Source: Limnanthes douglasii subsp. nivea (lineage: Eukaryota > Streptophyta > Magnoliopsida > Brassicales > Limnanthaceae). From it: a stretch of 64,000 nt of DNA. A program made the translations under genes and the position numbers. Below the pieces are notes generated by a model. It saw only the letters and a program-made list of their open reading frames with translations. It did no database searches and had not been told where the DNA came from. Where the stretch lies: contig JAUPFV010000002.1 in the NCBI GenBank assembly GCA_036936605.1, forward strand, positions 166,231,739 to 166,295,738, written 5' to 3'. Below are positions 11,847 through 23,499 of this stretch, one piece after another; positions within the stretch are counted from its first letter, which is position 1, and the number at the start of each line of letters is the position of its first letter.

Positions 11847-12343
11847 CCTAGTAAAAATAGTTTTACTGGGACTGTAAAGAAGTCTCTATTGCCTCCTCGA
11901 ACGTCTCTTCTTCGAAGAACTTTTCCTCAACTGCGAGATTTCCTCCTCGAAAATGCTTTAGACCAACACTTCAAATGCTACATACTCCTTCGAAAAAACA
12001 TCTCTTCGAAAAAGACGTCTCTTGGACTATAAACGTTTTTCTTATTTCATGCTAACCAGTGTAGCCCCCCAATCCTTGCAATGTCTGAGCAAGGACGAGC
12101 CTAGTACATCAAAACTTGGCCCATCATAGCAGCCACGATAATTCGACACTGAGAGATTGCAATGATTAGCTGAAAAAGGGGGATGACATCAGTAGTCATG
12201 CTTTCGTGTCAGAGTATCTTTAGAGAGATCATGGCTCTGCAACTTCTCCCACGCCTCTGTCAGTAATCTTTGACCTAGGGTACCCATAATGCCCCTAGGA
12301 AACGTCCACGAGCCCTTCTTTCCCTAGAAGCCCATTTGGCTTC

Positions 12344-12351
12344 TATAAATA
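12344..12351 (+). promoter_or_regulatory. TATA box of element B antisense gene
   Basis: TATAAATA, about 510 bp beyond the LTR and 190 bp before the first in-frame ATG at 12533. It lies on the plus strand, opposite to gag-pol. Only duplication copy 1 has it; the second gene copy begins inside the coding region and lacks it. Confidence 0.55.
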
Positions 12352-12532
12352 CTCGTCTCCCCCATTGATAACTCAAACTTTACATCCAAAACTTCTAGAG
12401 AGAAAAAGCTGGCTTACAAACCTCGTCGGATTCCGGAGTGGCTCCTTATTAGCAAGAAATTCGAAGAAAGAGCGCTGCTGGTGAATACACAGAGCCTCAG
12501 CCTCCACCTGCAGTGACTACCTTCTATGATTC

Positions 12533-15285
12533 GTGGCCCCCCACTGCAAATTCGATGGCCATCATCCCCCTCGAAGTATCTCATCAAACCGCATCAGCAG
12601 CCAGACCACCTCCGAAGAAATGGGGAAGGAAAAGCACCACAAACAATCTTTAGGGAAAAGAAAGAGACACCACAAAGACAAACATTCGCAGGAGCGCAAA
12701 CGCTTGAAAGACGTACCACCTACCACCCCTGAGGCTCATCGAATTGTGGCAGTTGACCCTCCTCTTCCGAGGACCGGAGATCCTGTGTCAAGCCTGCCAG
12801 CTACTCCATCTATCACAAGAAATGAAACTCCCTGATTTTCTCCAGGACAGACCGTGGCTACTGAGGCAGAGATTCAGGATTTGCGTAACAAAGCCCTAGC
12901 TGCTAAGGGAAATGCTATCGCCTCGGATAATCCTGAGTCGTCTATTCAAGCCACTCCCGTTGTGGATAAGAATAATGTTGTTGAAATTCATGCTGAGTCG
13001 TCTGGTGAACATCCTACTGCCCCGAACAATCCTGATCCAGACCTTCCCTCAAGCTATTCAGATCACAAGTCCAAACAAACACATTGAAATCCCAGCAGAG
13101 TCCTCTAGCCAAACGCAGACTCCTTTTCCAACGATATCCGAAGAGCAAGCGGAACGTATTGCCCCTAAATCAAAAGGTGATGTAACATTTCCCTTAGAAC
13201 TCGATGCTATCATGGGCAACAATATTCGAGGGATTGAGAATAAGCATGCTGTTGCTTTGTACAATATAGCGTACAAGTATTTCTCTCCCTCAGAGGAAAT
13301 GTTGCTTCGTACTCGTTGGTGCATTCCTTCGTATATCGACATCAGGTTCCCCTCCGAAGGAGAGACTCCACTATCTGTTAGGGATCATGAGCTTGTTATG
13401 TATACTGAAATCATGAATTGGGGACTAAGATTTCCTTTAGACCCCTTCTTCATCGAGTATTTTGCTAAGCTTGATCTTTACCCTTCTCAAGGTGGACCCA
13501 ACATGTGGTTCACATTAATGGCATGCATCATGGCCTCGAGAATTTCAGGCCAAGAGTTTTCCTTAGAGCAGTTCATCGGATTGTCTGGGTTGGCTAGGAA
13601 CCCATTCTTTTCATTCTACTCGTTGACTTTTAACCGAAGGCAGAAAGTGCTAAAAGATTTACTAGAGGCTGACAAGAAGTGGAGACAACAGTTTATCTTC
13701 TTCTCAAGACATTGGGAGACAGGTTCTGAAGCAACCCCTTCGAGCCCCCACAAATTATCTCTTCTGTGGACCAATAAATGTAAGTCCTCAAACAACTTTA
13801 CTTATGATACTCTTTCGAATAATGAGAATCTAACTTAACATTTTTGCAGCTATGACTGGCATTTCCAAGCCATATGCTGATCATGTGGAAAGTGCCACTG
13901 CTATTTTTACCAAGCTCAGTGAATGGGCAAAAGAGAAATCTGAGAACCGATTTCGCTTGTGCTTCAGAGACAACAATATGGCTTCGAGTAGACTGTGGAG
14001 GTTAAACCCCCTCGATCGACTGTCTTTAAAAAAGTTGATGACCCCTCCTTCCCAAGATGAAGTATTTGAGCGAGTAACAAAGAAGGATATAGTGATATAT
14101 CTTCCGAAGCGTGCTCGTGCACAGAGCAATCGAGATGGGTCCGATGAAGAACTTCTTGCTAAGGAACAACAAACACCACTAGAAGTGGCCATCGTCCCAG
14201 TTGCAGCCTCCTCGGATAATGGAGTGACTCCCACTCCTGACCCTTCCCCAAAAAAGGCCATTCGCCCTCGGAAGAAGAAAAGCTTGAAAACTAAAGGGAA
14301 ATAAAAAGCTGCCGCCTATCCAAGAGCTGTCCGAGGACAGTAGACATCAAAATGACGCCCCCGAAACGGCCGAGGAGATAGGAGATCAAAGGTCTGAACA
14401 TGAAATGGGAGACAACTCTCCCAACAGAACTCTAACGTAACACCTAGCACTCCTCGTACTCAAACTTCGCATCCAGCTCCCCTGGAGGAGCCCCCCATAC
14501 TTGCTCCACTGCCCATGCCTCGAAGTAAACCTCTCCAGCATGTTGATCTTGGAATTCTAGAGGGGCAGACATTAGATTTTGACGTTGTTGGCCTTGGCTC
14601 TCCTAGCAGCTCCTTCGAAATTCCCCATGATGACAAGTTCTCACTAAGTATGCGTAGTCTACTGCACACCTCTGTTATTAGGGGGAAGAAGAGGGCACAC
14701 TTGGAGAACAGAAAAAATCACTACAAATTCAAAGCATCCTTGTTAGCTGCGCAACTTAATGAGGCTAAAAAACAACGTGCAATTGTAGAAAGCCAAGCAG
14801 ATGCACTATATGAGAAATTGTCCGCCTTAGAGAACTATGTCATCATGCTGGAGAGGTGCTGCCAGGAGGAGAGGGACCTCTATCAGAAAAAGAACGAGGG
14901 CCAAGAGAAACTCATTATGGGGTATCAAAAAGCCGAAGCAATAGCGCGCAAGGGCTTAAATGACTGTTTTAATGATTATGAAACATTCTCTAAAAATAGA
15001 GAGCACTTGGTAAAGCGCATCGAAGATTTTTTTTCGGCAGGTAGAGGAAGAGAAACAAAAGGCTGTGAATGCCTATATGGCCAAGTGTACAAGCAATCTT
15101 GCTGACCGAGATGCAACAGTTCGAGCAGGTCTGATAACTCAACTTCATGCAGAGCACCCCGATTACGGCCTTGGCAGTTTTTGGAAACTTGTGTCCCCGG
15201 ATCTTCGTCCTCCTCATATCATTGTCAGTGAGAGTGAGTCATCAGATTCCGAGGAAAGTGATTCCCGGGAAAAATCTCAACAATA
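12533..15285 (+). pseudogene. Element B antisense extra ORF, copy 1 (spliced; Transposase_28-like domain plus coiled coil)
   Basis: Exon 1 is about 12533-13779, the intron 13780-13849, and exon 2 13850 to about 15285. The N-terminus is basic (KRKRHHKDKH) then Ser/Pro/Glu-rich. The conserved domain lies at about 13290-13640: TRWCIPSYIDIRF, WGLRFPLDPFFIEYF, LDLYPSQGGPNMWFT. Exon 2 starts MTGISKPYADHVE, has a KR-rich stretch near 14270, then a long coiled coil (14690-15030) and an acidic SESESSDSEESDS tail. Removing the intron keeps the frame. Damage: TGA at 12833, a frame change near 13080, frame changes at about 14296 and 14430, and an extra T in the run at 15028-15036. Function unknown; the antisense position argues against an envelope gene. 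Confidence 0.8.
13780..13849 (+). other. 70-bp GT-AG intron in antisense gene, copy 1
   Basis: Donor GTAAGT at 13780 and acceptor TTTTTGCAG ending at 13849, AT-rich between. Exon 1 has one base beyond a whole codon at 13779 and exon 2 supplies two before the ATG at 13852, so splicing joins the two long open stretches in frame; unspliced, the first stops at 13838. The copy-2 equivalent is 19755-19824. Confidence 0.8.
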
Positions 15286-15529
15286 GGTAATCATGGTGGC
15301 ATGGTTTTGTTTAGCTTTGTGTATAAGACATTATAAGGCGATTTTTGGTGTCCCTCAAATTTGATACGAGGAGATGTGTTCCTCGGACTTTTGTGTATGT
15401 CCTAATTTATAACATGTAGCCCTGCAATTTTCTAGTGTTGCAATTTATATCATTGCATCAATCCGAACTGTGGTGTTTAAGCATAAGCTATCTAAAAAAT
15501 AAATATGCTAAGTCATGGTATGCAAAATA
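15286..15529. other. Spacer after antisense gene, copy 1
   Basis: Non-coding DNA between the antisense-gene stop and the minisatellite. It should hold the 3' end of the antisense transcript. AT-rich with AATAAA-like runs near 15500; no gene seen. Confidence 0.5.
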
Positions 15530-16075
15530 ACAGATGTTTCTCACAGAATAATTCGAGAGGACCCAAATTATATGTCAAAAAGCAAAACAACTTGAAGCAC
15601 AAATGACAGTGACCCGAATAATAATTCGGGGCATAAGTTATTGTAACTCGACTAATCAGTTTAAGATAGAAAATAAGGTCAAGGTACAAATCAGTGTGGC
15701 TTAAATCATAAGTTAAGGTAACGAAAAATCCGAGGCCCAACTCCTTGTAATCCCAAATATAATTTAAGACAAAGCAAAATTCGAGGCACAATTCCTTGTG
15801 ACTCAGAGTATAGTTTGAGGCACAGAAGAAATTCGAGGCACAATTCCTTGTGACTCAAATTATAGTTTAAGATAGAGAAAAATTCGAGGCACAACTCCTT
15901 GTGCCTCAAATTATAGTTTAAGATAGAGAGGAATTCGAGGCATAAATCATTATGACCCAAATTATAGTTTATGGTAGAGACAAATTCGAGACATAAATCA
16001 TTATGATCCAAATTATAGTTTATGGTAGAGACAAATTCGAGGCACAAATCATTGTGACCCAAAAAATAGTTTGAG
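15530..16075 (-). repeat. 51-bp minisatellite, copy 1
   Basis: About ten diverged head-to-tail units. The best conserved, at 15920-16060, are 51 bp long and begin AATTCGAGGCACAAATCATT. Because 51 is a multiple of three, the minus strand reads as a 17-residue repeat (NDLCLEF...), but no gene context supports translation. It lies between the convergent ends of pol and the antisense gene. Tandem repeats in this untranslated region are known in Tat elements and can seed satellites. Confidence 0.85.
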
Positions 16076-16207
16076 GCAAAAAGTACGTCATATTAAGCAG
16101 CTCATTGGACACCTCGTTAAAAACTTCCTGTGTCTATCAGGGTAGGAAAGAGTATGCCCTCACTATATTTGTAACTTTCTTGTACAAAAAAGAGGATAAC
16201 TAATTTC
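16076..16207. other. Spacer between minisatellite and integrase end, copy 1
   Basis: Short non-coding stretch after the integrase stop; nothing further recognised. Confidence 0.5.
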
Positions 16208-17507
16208 TCATTCGAGATACAACTTTAAGTGTTCAATGTTCCATGGGAGACGGAGATATCGCCCTTCCTTGTCTTTTAGCCGATACGTGCCCGATTTTAA
16301 TTTCTCGGTGACCTCATAAGGGCCCTCCCAATTTGGTCCCAACTTACCCAGGCTCTTGTCTTTCGTATGCAAGAAAACTTTACGTAGTACTTTATGTCCC
16401 ACCTTAAAGTCTCTGTGCTTTACTTTAGACGCATACCGACTCCTCATAAGAGTCTGATAATGGAGGGATGTCAACTGTGTTCGTTGTCTTTTTTCTCCAA
16501 CCAAGTCTAGAGCCAGTGCTCTGCTTTGGTCATTCGTGTCTGCTGCATACGTTGCCACATGATGTGAAGGGAAAACAATCTCTGGAGGGACAATGGCGTC
16601 TATTCCATAGACTAAGGCAAATGGAGATACATTAGTAGCCGTTCGTGGAGTTGTCTTGTAAGCCCACAATACTTCCTGCAAATAGTCAGGCCATTTTCCC
16701 GCCTTTCCTTCCAAGTTCTTTTTCAAACCATCGAGAATCGTGCGATTAGTCACTTCCACTTGCCCATTAGCTTGAGGATGAAATGGGGCAGAAAAACATT
16801 GTCGTATGCCCCTGGAGACGCAAAAAAATTTGAACTCTTTGTTATCAAACTGAGGTCCGTTATCCGTTGTGATTTGCAATGGCACGCCAAAACGACAGCA
16901 AATGTTTAACACAACGAACTTGATCACATCTTTGGCCTTTGTCCCTGCTAATGGTTCCGCTTCTACCCACTTAGAGAAATAATCCACTGCTACAATGATG
17001 GTCTGCCTGCCACCGGATGCCATTGGCAAAGGCCCGACTAGATCAATGCCCCACCTGTCGAACGGGACTGCTTCCGAAATACTCTCTAATAATACCCCAG
17101 GCTTATGGATCACATTGGCATAGGGCTGACACGTGTCACATCGTTTTACTAATAGTCGGCCAATAGTAACCAGCTAGAAACACCCGTCGAATTAATGCTT
17201 TGTACCCGCAATGGGCAGAACCTTCCCCATCGTGCAATTCAGACAGGATGATTTGCGACTCATCCTTGTTCAGACACCTTAATAATGGTCGACTCAGAGA
17301 TTTCTTATACAGCACGCCTCCCAGCATGATATACCCATGAGACTTGAATCTGATTTTCCTAGCCTCGTACTTTCCGATGGGTAAAGTGTCGTTTTCTAAG
17401 AAGTCAATAATGGTTGTCCTCCAATCATCTGTGATCACATTGCTCTTCTCGCTAACGTTCATTGCATGCTCCGCATCAATCATGATCGAAGGATGTTCCT
17501 GAATCAA
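16208..17507 (-). pseudogene. Element B integrase, copy 1
   Basis: Minus-strand integrase in two open parts. 17136-17507 holds the N-terminal zinc finger (ELHDGEGSAHCG; the following CDTCQ is in another frame). 16208-17113 (301 residues) holds the catalytic core, with Asp in VDYFSKW, Asp in ITTDNGPQF and Glu in NGQVEVTNR, then the C-terminal domain with GPNWEGPYEV and RYLRLPWNIEHLK. The catalytic DDE residues are all kept. A small deletion and frame change in the zinc finger region near 17140 separates the parts and is shared with copy 2. It would insert element cDNA into chromosomes. Confidence 0.88.
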
Positions 17508-17510
17508 GAC

Positions 17511-17966
17511 CTATGGGTATCCCTCCGTTCGTGAGGCGGAGGCCAGAGAATCCGGGACAACATTTGATTCCCATCGAATATGTTCATACTTGACTTCCTC
17601 AAATTCAGATACCAAATCTTTTAATATTTTCAAATACTGTATCAACTTATATTTTCTGGCCTCAGACTCTCCCAAGGCTTGGTTTATTACTAAATGTGAA
17701 TCGCTGATCAGTTTAATCTTTCTGGCCCCACATATCTGAGCCAAACGCAAACCTGCTAAGGCAGCTTCATACTCGGCTTCGTTGTTGGTTGCCTTGAACC
17801 CAAATCGAATAGCTTGGAACATAGCTATTCCTTCTGGAGAAATCAACTGGACACCCGCCCCACTTCGAGAAATGTTCGACCCGTCATCCGTTCGTACCAA
17901 CCATTCGGTTTCATCAAAGTGATCACCGACCTCTTTATCCTCTCTGTCTGAATGGAATTCGACCAA
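17511..17966 (-). pseudogene. Element B archaeal-type RNase H, copy 1
   Basis: A second RNase H distinct from the gypsy one. Seen: TDDGSNISRSGAGVQL with the first Asp, NNEAEYEAALAGLRLA with Glu, SDSHLVINQ with Asp, and a degenerate VPDSLA for the last Asp block. This domain between gypsy RNase H and integrase is the hallmark of the Tat lineage. Open for 151 residues in copy 1. A TAG after EGYP separates it from integrase, and a frame change in a T-run at about 17958 separates it from the preceding RNase H; both occur in copy 2 as well. Confidence 0.87.
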
Positions 17967-18358
17967 AAATCAGCTAAGACTTGAGCTTTTATCTCCGTTC
18001 GAGGCTCAAATGTTATGTCAAAATCTCCTAGTTCTACTGACCATTTAGTCATCCTCCCAGAAATATCAGGCCTCTGTAACAAACCCTTTAGGGGAAAAGT
18101 CGTGAGAACAGCTATAGGATGTGCCTGGAAGTAAGGTCTCATCTTTCTAGCCGTCGTTACCAAAGCCAAAGCTACCTTCTCTAACTTAAGATATCGTTTT
18201 TCCGCATCCAACAAACTCTTACTGACATAATAGATGGGTTTCAGAAGAGATTCTTCTTCGCGGAGTAGAACAGCACTGACCGCACAATCGGACACTGCTA
18301 CATAGATAATCAATATTTCCCCCAACAATGGTTTAGACAGAATATCACGGGATATCAA
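17958..18358 (-). pseudogene. Element B gypsy RNase H, copy 1
   Basis: Native RNase H: VSDCAVSAVLLREEE, YYVSKSLLDAEKRYLKLEKVALAL, RPYFQAHPIAVLTTFPLKGLLQRPDISGRMTKW split over the domain, ending at KAQVLADF. The open frame then slips at the T-run (one T fewer than needed to continue into the next domain). A TAA at about 18359-18361 separates it from RT and is shared with copy 2. Confidence 0.85.
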
Positions 18359-18361
18359 ATA

Positions 18362-19290
18362 TTATTGAATTTTGCGAAAAGCTTCTGAGCACTCATCAGT
18401 CCAATTGAATTGTTTGGCATTGTGTAGTACCTTAAAGAAAGGTGCACATTTGTCCGAGGATCGAGAAATGAACCTGTTCAATGCTGCCAATCTCCCTGTC
18501 AAGATTTGGACTTCCTTGATATTTCGAGGTGGAGTCATAGTGATTAAAACCCTTATTTGATCTGGGTCAGCCTCAATACCTCTCTCACTGATCATATACC
18601 CGAGGAACTTACCAGATCGCACCCCAAAAATACACTTCTCTGGGTTCAGTTTCAAGTTGACCTTACTCAAATTATTGAAAGTCTCTTCCAAGTCAGCAAA
18701 GTGATCCTCGTCTCGCAAACTTTTGACTAACATATCATCGATATATGCTTCAATGTTCCTGCCAATCTGGTCCTCAAAGGTTTTGTTGACCAAGCGTTGA
18801 TAAGTTGCCCCCGCGTTTTTCAAACCGAATGGCATAACTTTGTAGCAGTATAATCCTCTCCCGGTAATATACGAAGTGCTTTCTTCATCATGAACGTCCA
18901 ACCGGATTTGATTGTACCCAGAATACGCGTCCATGAAGGACAACAATCTATTACCTGAAGTCGAATCCACTAACTGATCAATACGTGGCACCGGAAACGG
19001 ATCTTTGGGAAAAGCTCTGTTTTAAATCTGTAAAGTCGACACACATTCTCCACTTGCCATTCTTTTTCCTAACCAGGACTGGATTCGATGCCCATGCAGG
19101 ATAATGCGACTCACGAATATGGCCTATGCTTAACAACCTCTCCACTTCCAAAAGAATATCTGTAGCCTTTTCCGGGGAAACGGGCCTCCTCTTTTGGACA
19201 ATGGGTCTAATATCGAGTCGTACCGCAAATTTATGACATATGACCTCCGGTGGTACTCTCGTGACATCCTGTGCGGTGGCCCATGCACCA
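18362..19290 (-). pseudogene. Element B reverse transcriptase, copy 1
   Basis: RT fingers and palm. The upstream part (about 19025-19290) has QKRRPVSPEKA, IRESHYPAWASNPVLV and KWRMCVDFTDL. A one-base insertion in an A-run (19025-19029) shifts frame. The main part (18362-18991) has LLSFMDAYSGYNQI, GLYCYKVMPFGLKNAGATYQ and the catalytic AYIDDMLVKS, then the thumb. The frameshift is shared with copy 2. Copy 1 is separated from gag-protease by the whole second unit, so it has no protease or gag directly upstream. Confidence 0.88.
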
Positions 19291-19417
19291 TCGGTTCTAA
19301 ATGCAATTAAACTCTCTCAGAACTCAGAAGGAAGTTTTACTCCGATCTTCAAAGATCTGCCACTCTCAAATTCATGTACCTCAGAATCTTCTTCCGGGAC
19401 CAGAAATCCGGGGGTCT

Positions 19418-21270
19418 CCCTTCTTCATCGAGTATTTTGCTAAGCTTGATCTTTACCCTTCTCAAGGTGGACCCAACATGTGGTTCACATTAATGGCATG
19501 CATCATGGCCTCGAGAATTTCAGGCCAAGAGTTTTCCTTAGAGCAGTTCATCGGATTGTCTGGGTTGGCTAGGAACCCATTCTTTTCATTCTACTCGTTG
19601 ACTTTTGACCGAAGGCAGAAAGTGCTAAAAGATTTACTAGAGGCTGACAAGAAGTGGAGACAACAGTTTATCTTCTTCTCAAGACATTGGGAGACAGGTT
19701 CTGAAGCAACCCCTTCGAGCCCCCACAAATTATCTCTTCTGTGGACCAATAAATGTAAGTCCTCAAACAACTTTACTTATGATACTCTTTCGAATAATGA
19801 GAATCTAACTTAACATTTTTGCAGCTATGACTGGCATTTCCAAGCCATATGCTGATCATGTGGAAAGTGCCACTGCTATTTTTACCAAGCTCAGTGAATG
19901 GGCAAAAGAGAAATCTGAGAACCGATTTCGCTTGTGCTTCAGAGACAACAATATGGCTTCGAGTAGATTGTGGAGGTTAAACCCCCTCGATCGACTGTCT
20001 TTACAAAAGTTGATGACCCCTCCTTCCCAAGATGAAGTATTTGAGCGAGTAACAAAGAAGGATATAGTGATATATCTTCCGAAGCGTGCTCGTGCACAGA
20101 GCCATCGAGATGGGTCCGATGAAGAACTTCTTGCTAAGGAACAACAAACACCACTAGAAGTGGCCATCGTCCCAGTTGCAGCCTCCTCGGATAATGGAGT
20201 GACTCCCACTCCTGACCCTTCCCCAAAAAAGGCCATTCGCCCTCGGAAGAAGAAAAGCTTGAAAACTAAAGGGAAATAAATAGCTGCCGCATATCCAAGA
20301 GCTGTCCGAGGACAGTAGACATCAGAATGACGCCCCCGAAACGGCCGAGGAGATAGGAGATCAAAGGGCACTGGGTGAGTCTGAACATGAAATGGGAGAC
20401 AACTCTCCCAACAGAACTCTAACGTAACACCTAGCACTCCTCGTACTCAAACTTCGCATCCAGCTCCCCTGGAGGAGCCCCCCATACTTGCTCCACTGCC
20501 CATGCCTCGAAGTAAACCTCTCCAGCATGTTGATCTTGGAATTCTCGAGGGGCAGACATCAGATTTTGACGTTGTTGGCCTTGGCTCTCCTAGCAGCTCC
20601 TTCGAAATTCCCCATGATGACAAGTTCTCACTAAGTATGCGTAGTCTACTGCACACCTCTGTTATTAGGGGGAAGAAGAGGGCACACTTGGAGAACAGAA
20701 AAAATCACTATAAATTCAAAGCATCCTTGTTAGCTGCGCAACTTAAAGAGGCTAAAAAACAACGTGCAATTGTAGAAAGCCAAGCAGATGCACTATATGA
20801 GAAATTGTCCGCCTTAGAGAACTATGTCATCATGCTGGAGAGGTGCTGCCAGGAGGAGAGGGACCTCTATCAGAAAAAGAACGAGGGCCAAGAGAAACTC
20901 ATTATGGGGTATCAAAAAGCCGAAGCAATAGCGCGCAAGGGCTTAAATGACTGTTTTAATGATTATGAAACATTCTCTAAAAATAGAGAGCACTTTGTAA
21001 AGCGCATCGAAGATTTTTTTCGGCAGGTAGAGGAAGAGAAACAAAAGGCTGTGAATGCCTATATGGCCAAGTGTACAAGCAATCTTGCTGACCGAGATGC
21101 AACAGTTCGAGCAGGTCTGATAACTACTTCATGCAGAGCACCCCGATTACGGCCTTGGCAGTTTTTGGAAACTTGTGTCCCCGGATCTTCGTCCTCCTCA
21201 TATAATTGTCAGTGAGAGTGAGTCATCAGATTCCGAGGAAAGTGATTCCCCGGAAAAATCTCAACAATAG
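19418..21270 (+). pseudogene. Antisense extra ORF, copy 2, 5'-truncated
   Basis: Starts inside the conserved domain (at the FFIEYF block) directly after RT-derived sequence, so the N-terminus, start codon and TATA box are missing. The intron (19755-19824) and exon 2 are kept: MTGISKPYADHVE at 19827, coiled coil from about 20680. The T-run near 21015 is in frame here, unlike copy 1, but a two-base deletion near 21128 shifts the frame before the acidic tail. A 12-bp in-frame segment near 20370 is absent from copy 1. Expression would need read-through from an upstream promoter. Confidence 0.8.
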
Positions 21271-21513
21271 GTAATCATGGTGGCATAGTTTTGTTTAGCT
21301 TTGTGTATAAGACCTTATAAGGCGATTTTTGGTGTCCCTCAAATTTGATACGAGGAGATGTGTTCCTCGGACTTTTGTGTATGTCCTAATTTATAACATG
21401 TAGCCCTGCAATTTTCTAGTGTTGCAATTTATATCGTTGCATCAATCCGAACTGTGGTGTTTAAGCATAAGCTATCTAAAAAATAAATATGCTAAGTCAT
21501 GGTATGCAAAATA
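21271..21513. other. Spacer after antisense gene, copy 2
   Basis: Counterpart of 15286-15529; no gene. Confidence 0.5.
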
Positions 21514-22060
21514 ACAGATGTTTCTCACAGAATAATTCGAGAGGACCCAAATTATATGTCAAAAAGCAAAACAACTTGAAGCACAAATGACAGTGACCCG
21601 AATAATAATTCGGGGCATAAGTTATTGTAACTCGACTAATCAGTTTAAGATAGAAAATAAGGTCAAGGTACAAATCAGTGTGGCTTAAATCATAAGTTAA
21701 GGTAACGAAAAATCCGAGGCCCAACTCCTTGTAATCCCAAATATAATTTAAGACAAAGCAAAATTCGAGGCACAATTCCTTGTGACTCAGAGTATAGTTT
21801 GAGGCACAGAAGAAATTCGAGGCACAATTCCTTGTGACTCAAATTATAGTTTAAGATAGAGAAAAATTCGAGGCACAACTCCTTGTGCCTCAAATTATAG
21901 TTTAAGATAGAGAGGAATTCGAGGCATAAATCATTATGACCCAAATTATAGTTTATGGTAGAGACAAATTCGAGACATAAATCATTATGATCCAAATTAT
22001 AGTTTATGGTAGAGACAAATTCGAGGCACAAATTATTGTGACCCAAAAAATAGTTTGAGG
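21514..22060 (-). repeat. 51-bp minisatellite, copy 2
   Basis: Same array as 15530-16075, nearly identical and with the same number of units, so the array has not changed length since the duplication. Confidence 0.85.
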
Positions 22061-22200
22061 CAAAAAGTACGTCATATTAAGCAGCTCATTGGACACCTCG
22101 TTAAAACCTTCCTGTGTCTATCAGGGTAGGAAAGAGTATGCCCTCACTATATTTGTAACTTTCTTGTACAAAAAAGAGGATAACTAATTTCTCATTCGAG

Positions 22201-23491
22201 TTACAACTTTAAGTGTTCAATGTTCCATGGGAGACGGAGATATCGCCCTTCCTTGTCTTTTAGCCGATACGTGCCCGATTTTAATTTCTCGGTGACCTCA
22301 TAAGGGCCCTCCCAATTTGGTCCCAACTTACCCAGGCTCTTGTCTTTCGTATGCAAGAAAACTTTACGTAGTACTTTATGTCCCACCTTAAAGTCTCTGT
22401 GCTTTACTTTAGACGCGTACCGACTCCTCATAAGAGTCTGATAATGGAGGGATGTCAACTGTGTTCGTTGTCTTTTTTCTTCAACCAAGTCTAGAGCCAG
22501 TGCTCTGCTTTGGTCATTCGTGTCTGCTGCATACGTTGCCACATGATGTGAAGGGAAAACAATCTCTGGAGGGACAATGGCGTCTATTTCATAGACTAAG
22601 GCAAATGGAGATACATTAGTAGCCGTTCGTGGAGTTGTCCTGTAAGCCCACAATACTTCCTGCAAATAGTCAGGCCATTTTCCCGCCTTTCCTTCCAAGT
22701 TCTTTTTCAAACCATCGAGAATCGTGCGATTAGTCACTTCCACTTGCCCATTAGCTTGAGGATGAAATGGGGCAGAAAAACATTGTCGTATGCCCCTGGA
22801 GACGCAAAAAAATTTGAACTCTTTGTTATCAAACTGAGGTCCGTTATCCGTTGTGATTTGCAATGGCACGCCAAAACGACAGCAAATGTTTAACACAACG
22901 AACTTGATCACATCTTTGGCCTTTGTCCCTGCTAATGGTTCCGCTTCTACCCACTTAGAGAAATAATCCACTGCTACAATAATGGTCTGCCTGCCACCGG
23001 ATGCCATTGGCAAAGGCCCGACTAGATCAATGCCCCACCTGTCGAACGGGACTGCTTCCGAAATACTCTCTAATAATACCCCAGGCTTATGGATCACATT
23101 GGCATTGGGCTGACACGTGTCACATCGTTTTACTAATAGTCGGCCGATAGTAACCAGCTAGAAACACCCGTCGAATTAATGCTTTGTACCCGCAATGGGC
23201 AGAACCTTCCCCATCGTGCAATTCAGACAGGATGATTTGCGACTCATCCTTGTTCAGACACCTTAATAATGGTCGACTCAGAGATTTCTTATACAGCACG
23301 CCTCCCAACATGATATACCCATGAGACTTGAATTTGATTTTCCTAGCCTCGTACTTTCCGATGGGTAAAGTGTCGTTTTCTAAGAAGTCAATAATGGTTG
23401 TCCTCCAATCATCTGTGATCACATTGCTCTCCTCGCTAACGTTCATTGCATGCTCCGCATCAATCATGATCGAAGGATGTTCCTGAATCAA
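22201..23491 (-). pseudogene. Element B integrase, copy 2
   Basis: Near-identical to copy 1. Core at 22201-23097 with the same Asp, Asp and Glu blocks (VDYFSKW, TTDNGPQF, NGQVEVTNR) and the C-terminal LRLPWNIEHLKL, which ends slightly earlier than in copy 1 because of a base change at 22201. The zinc-finger part is at 23120-23491 with the same break near 23130. Substitutions such as VYE for VYG and VEE for VGE distinguish the copies. Confidence 0.88.
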
Positions 23492-23499
23492 GACCTATG

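Larger units (their letters stand above)
13443..19417 (-). repeat. Internal tandem duplication, unit 1 (5,975 bp)
   Basis: Repeated head-to-tail at 19418-25400 with small differences. It covers the 3' two-thirds of the antisense gene, minisatellite, integrase, both RNases H and RT. CCCTT stands at all three borders (13443, 19418, 25401), a 5-bp microhomology at the junction. Confidence 0.95.

Noticed and set aside
13881..14261. Long minus-strand ORF opposite exon 2 of the antisense gene
   Set aside because: Shadow of the coding strand; no motif, and gag-pol has no domain at this place.
12533..15285. Envelope-like gene of a plant errantivirus
   Set aside because: It is antisense to gag-pol, lacks a signal peptide and transmembrane segments, and has the gypsy-type transposon domain.
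15513..16062. Minus-strand open frame with a repeated 17-residue motif, at first sight a repeat protein
   Set aside because: The repeat is a DNA minisatellite of 51 bp, so any frame free of stops repeats. No start context, no domain, and it lies in an untranslated spacer.
15530..16075. CRISPR-like array
   Set aside because: Units are contiguous and diverged with no constant repeat and unique spacers, and the organism is a plant.
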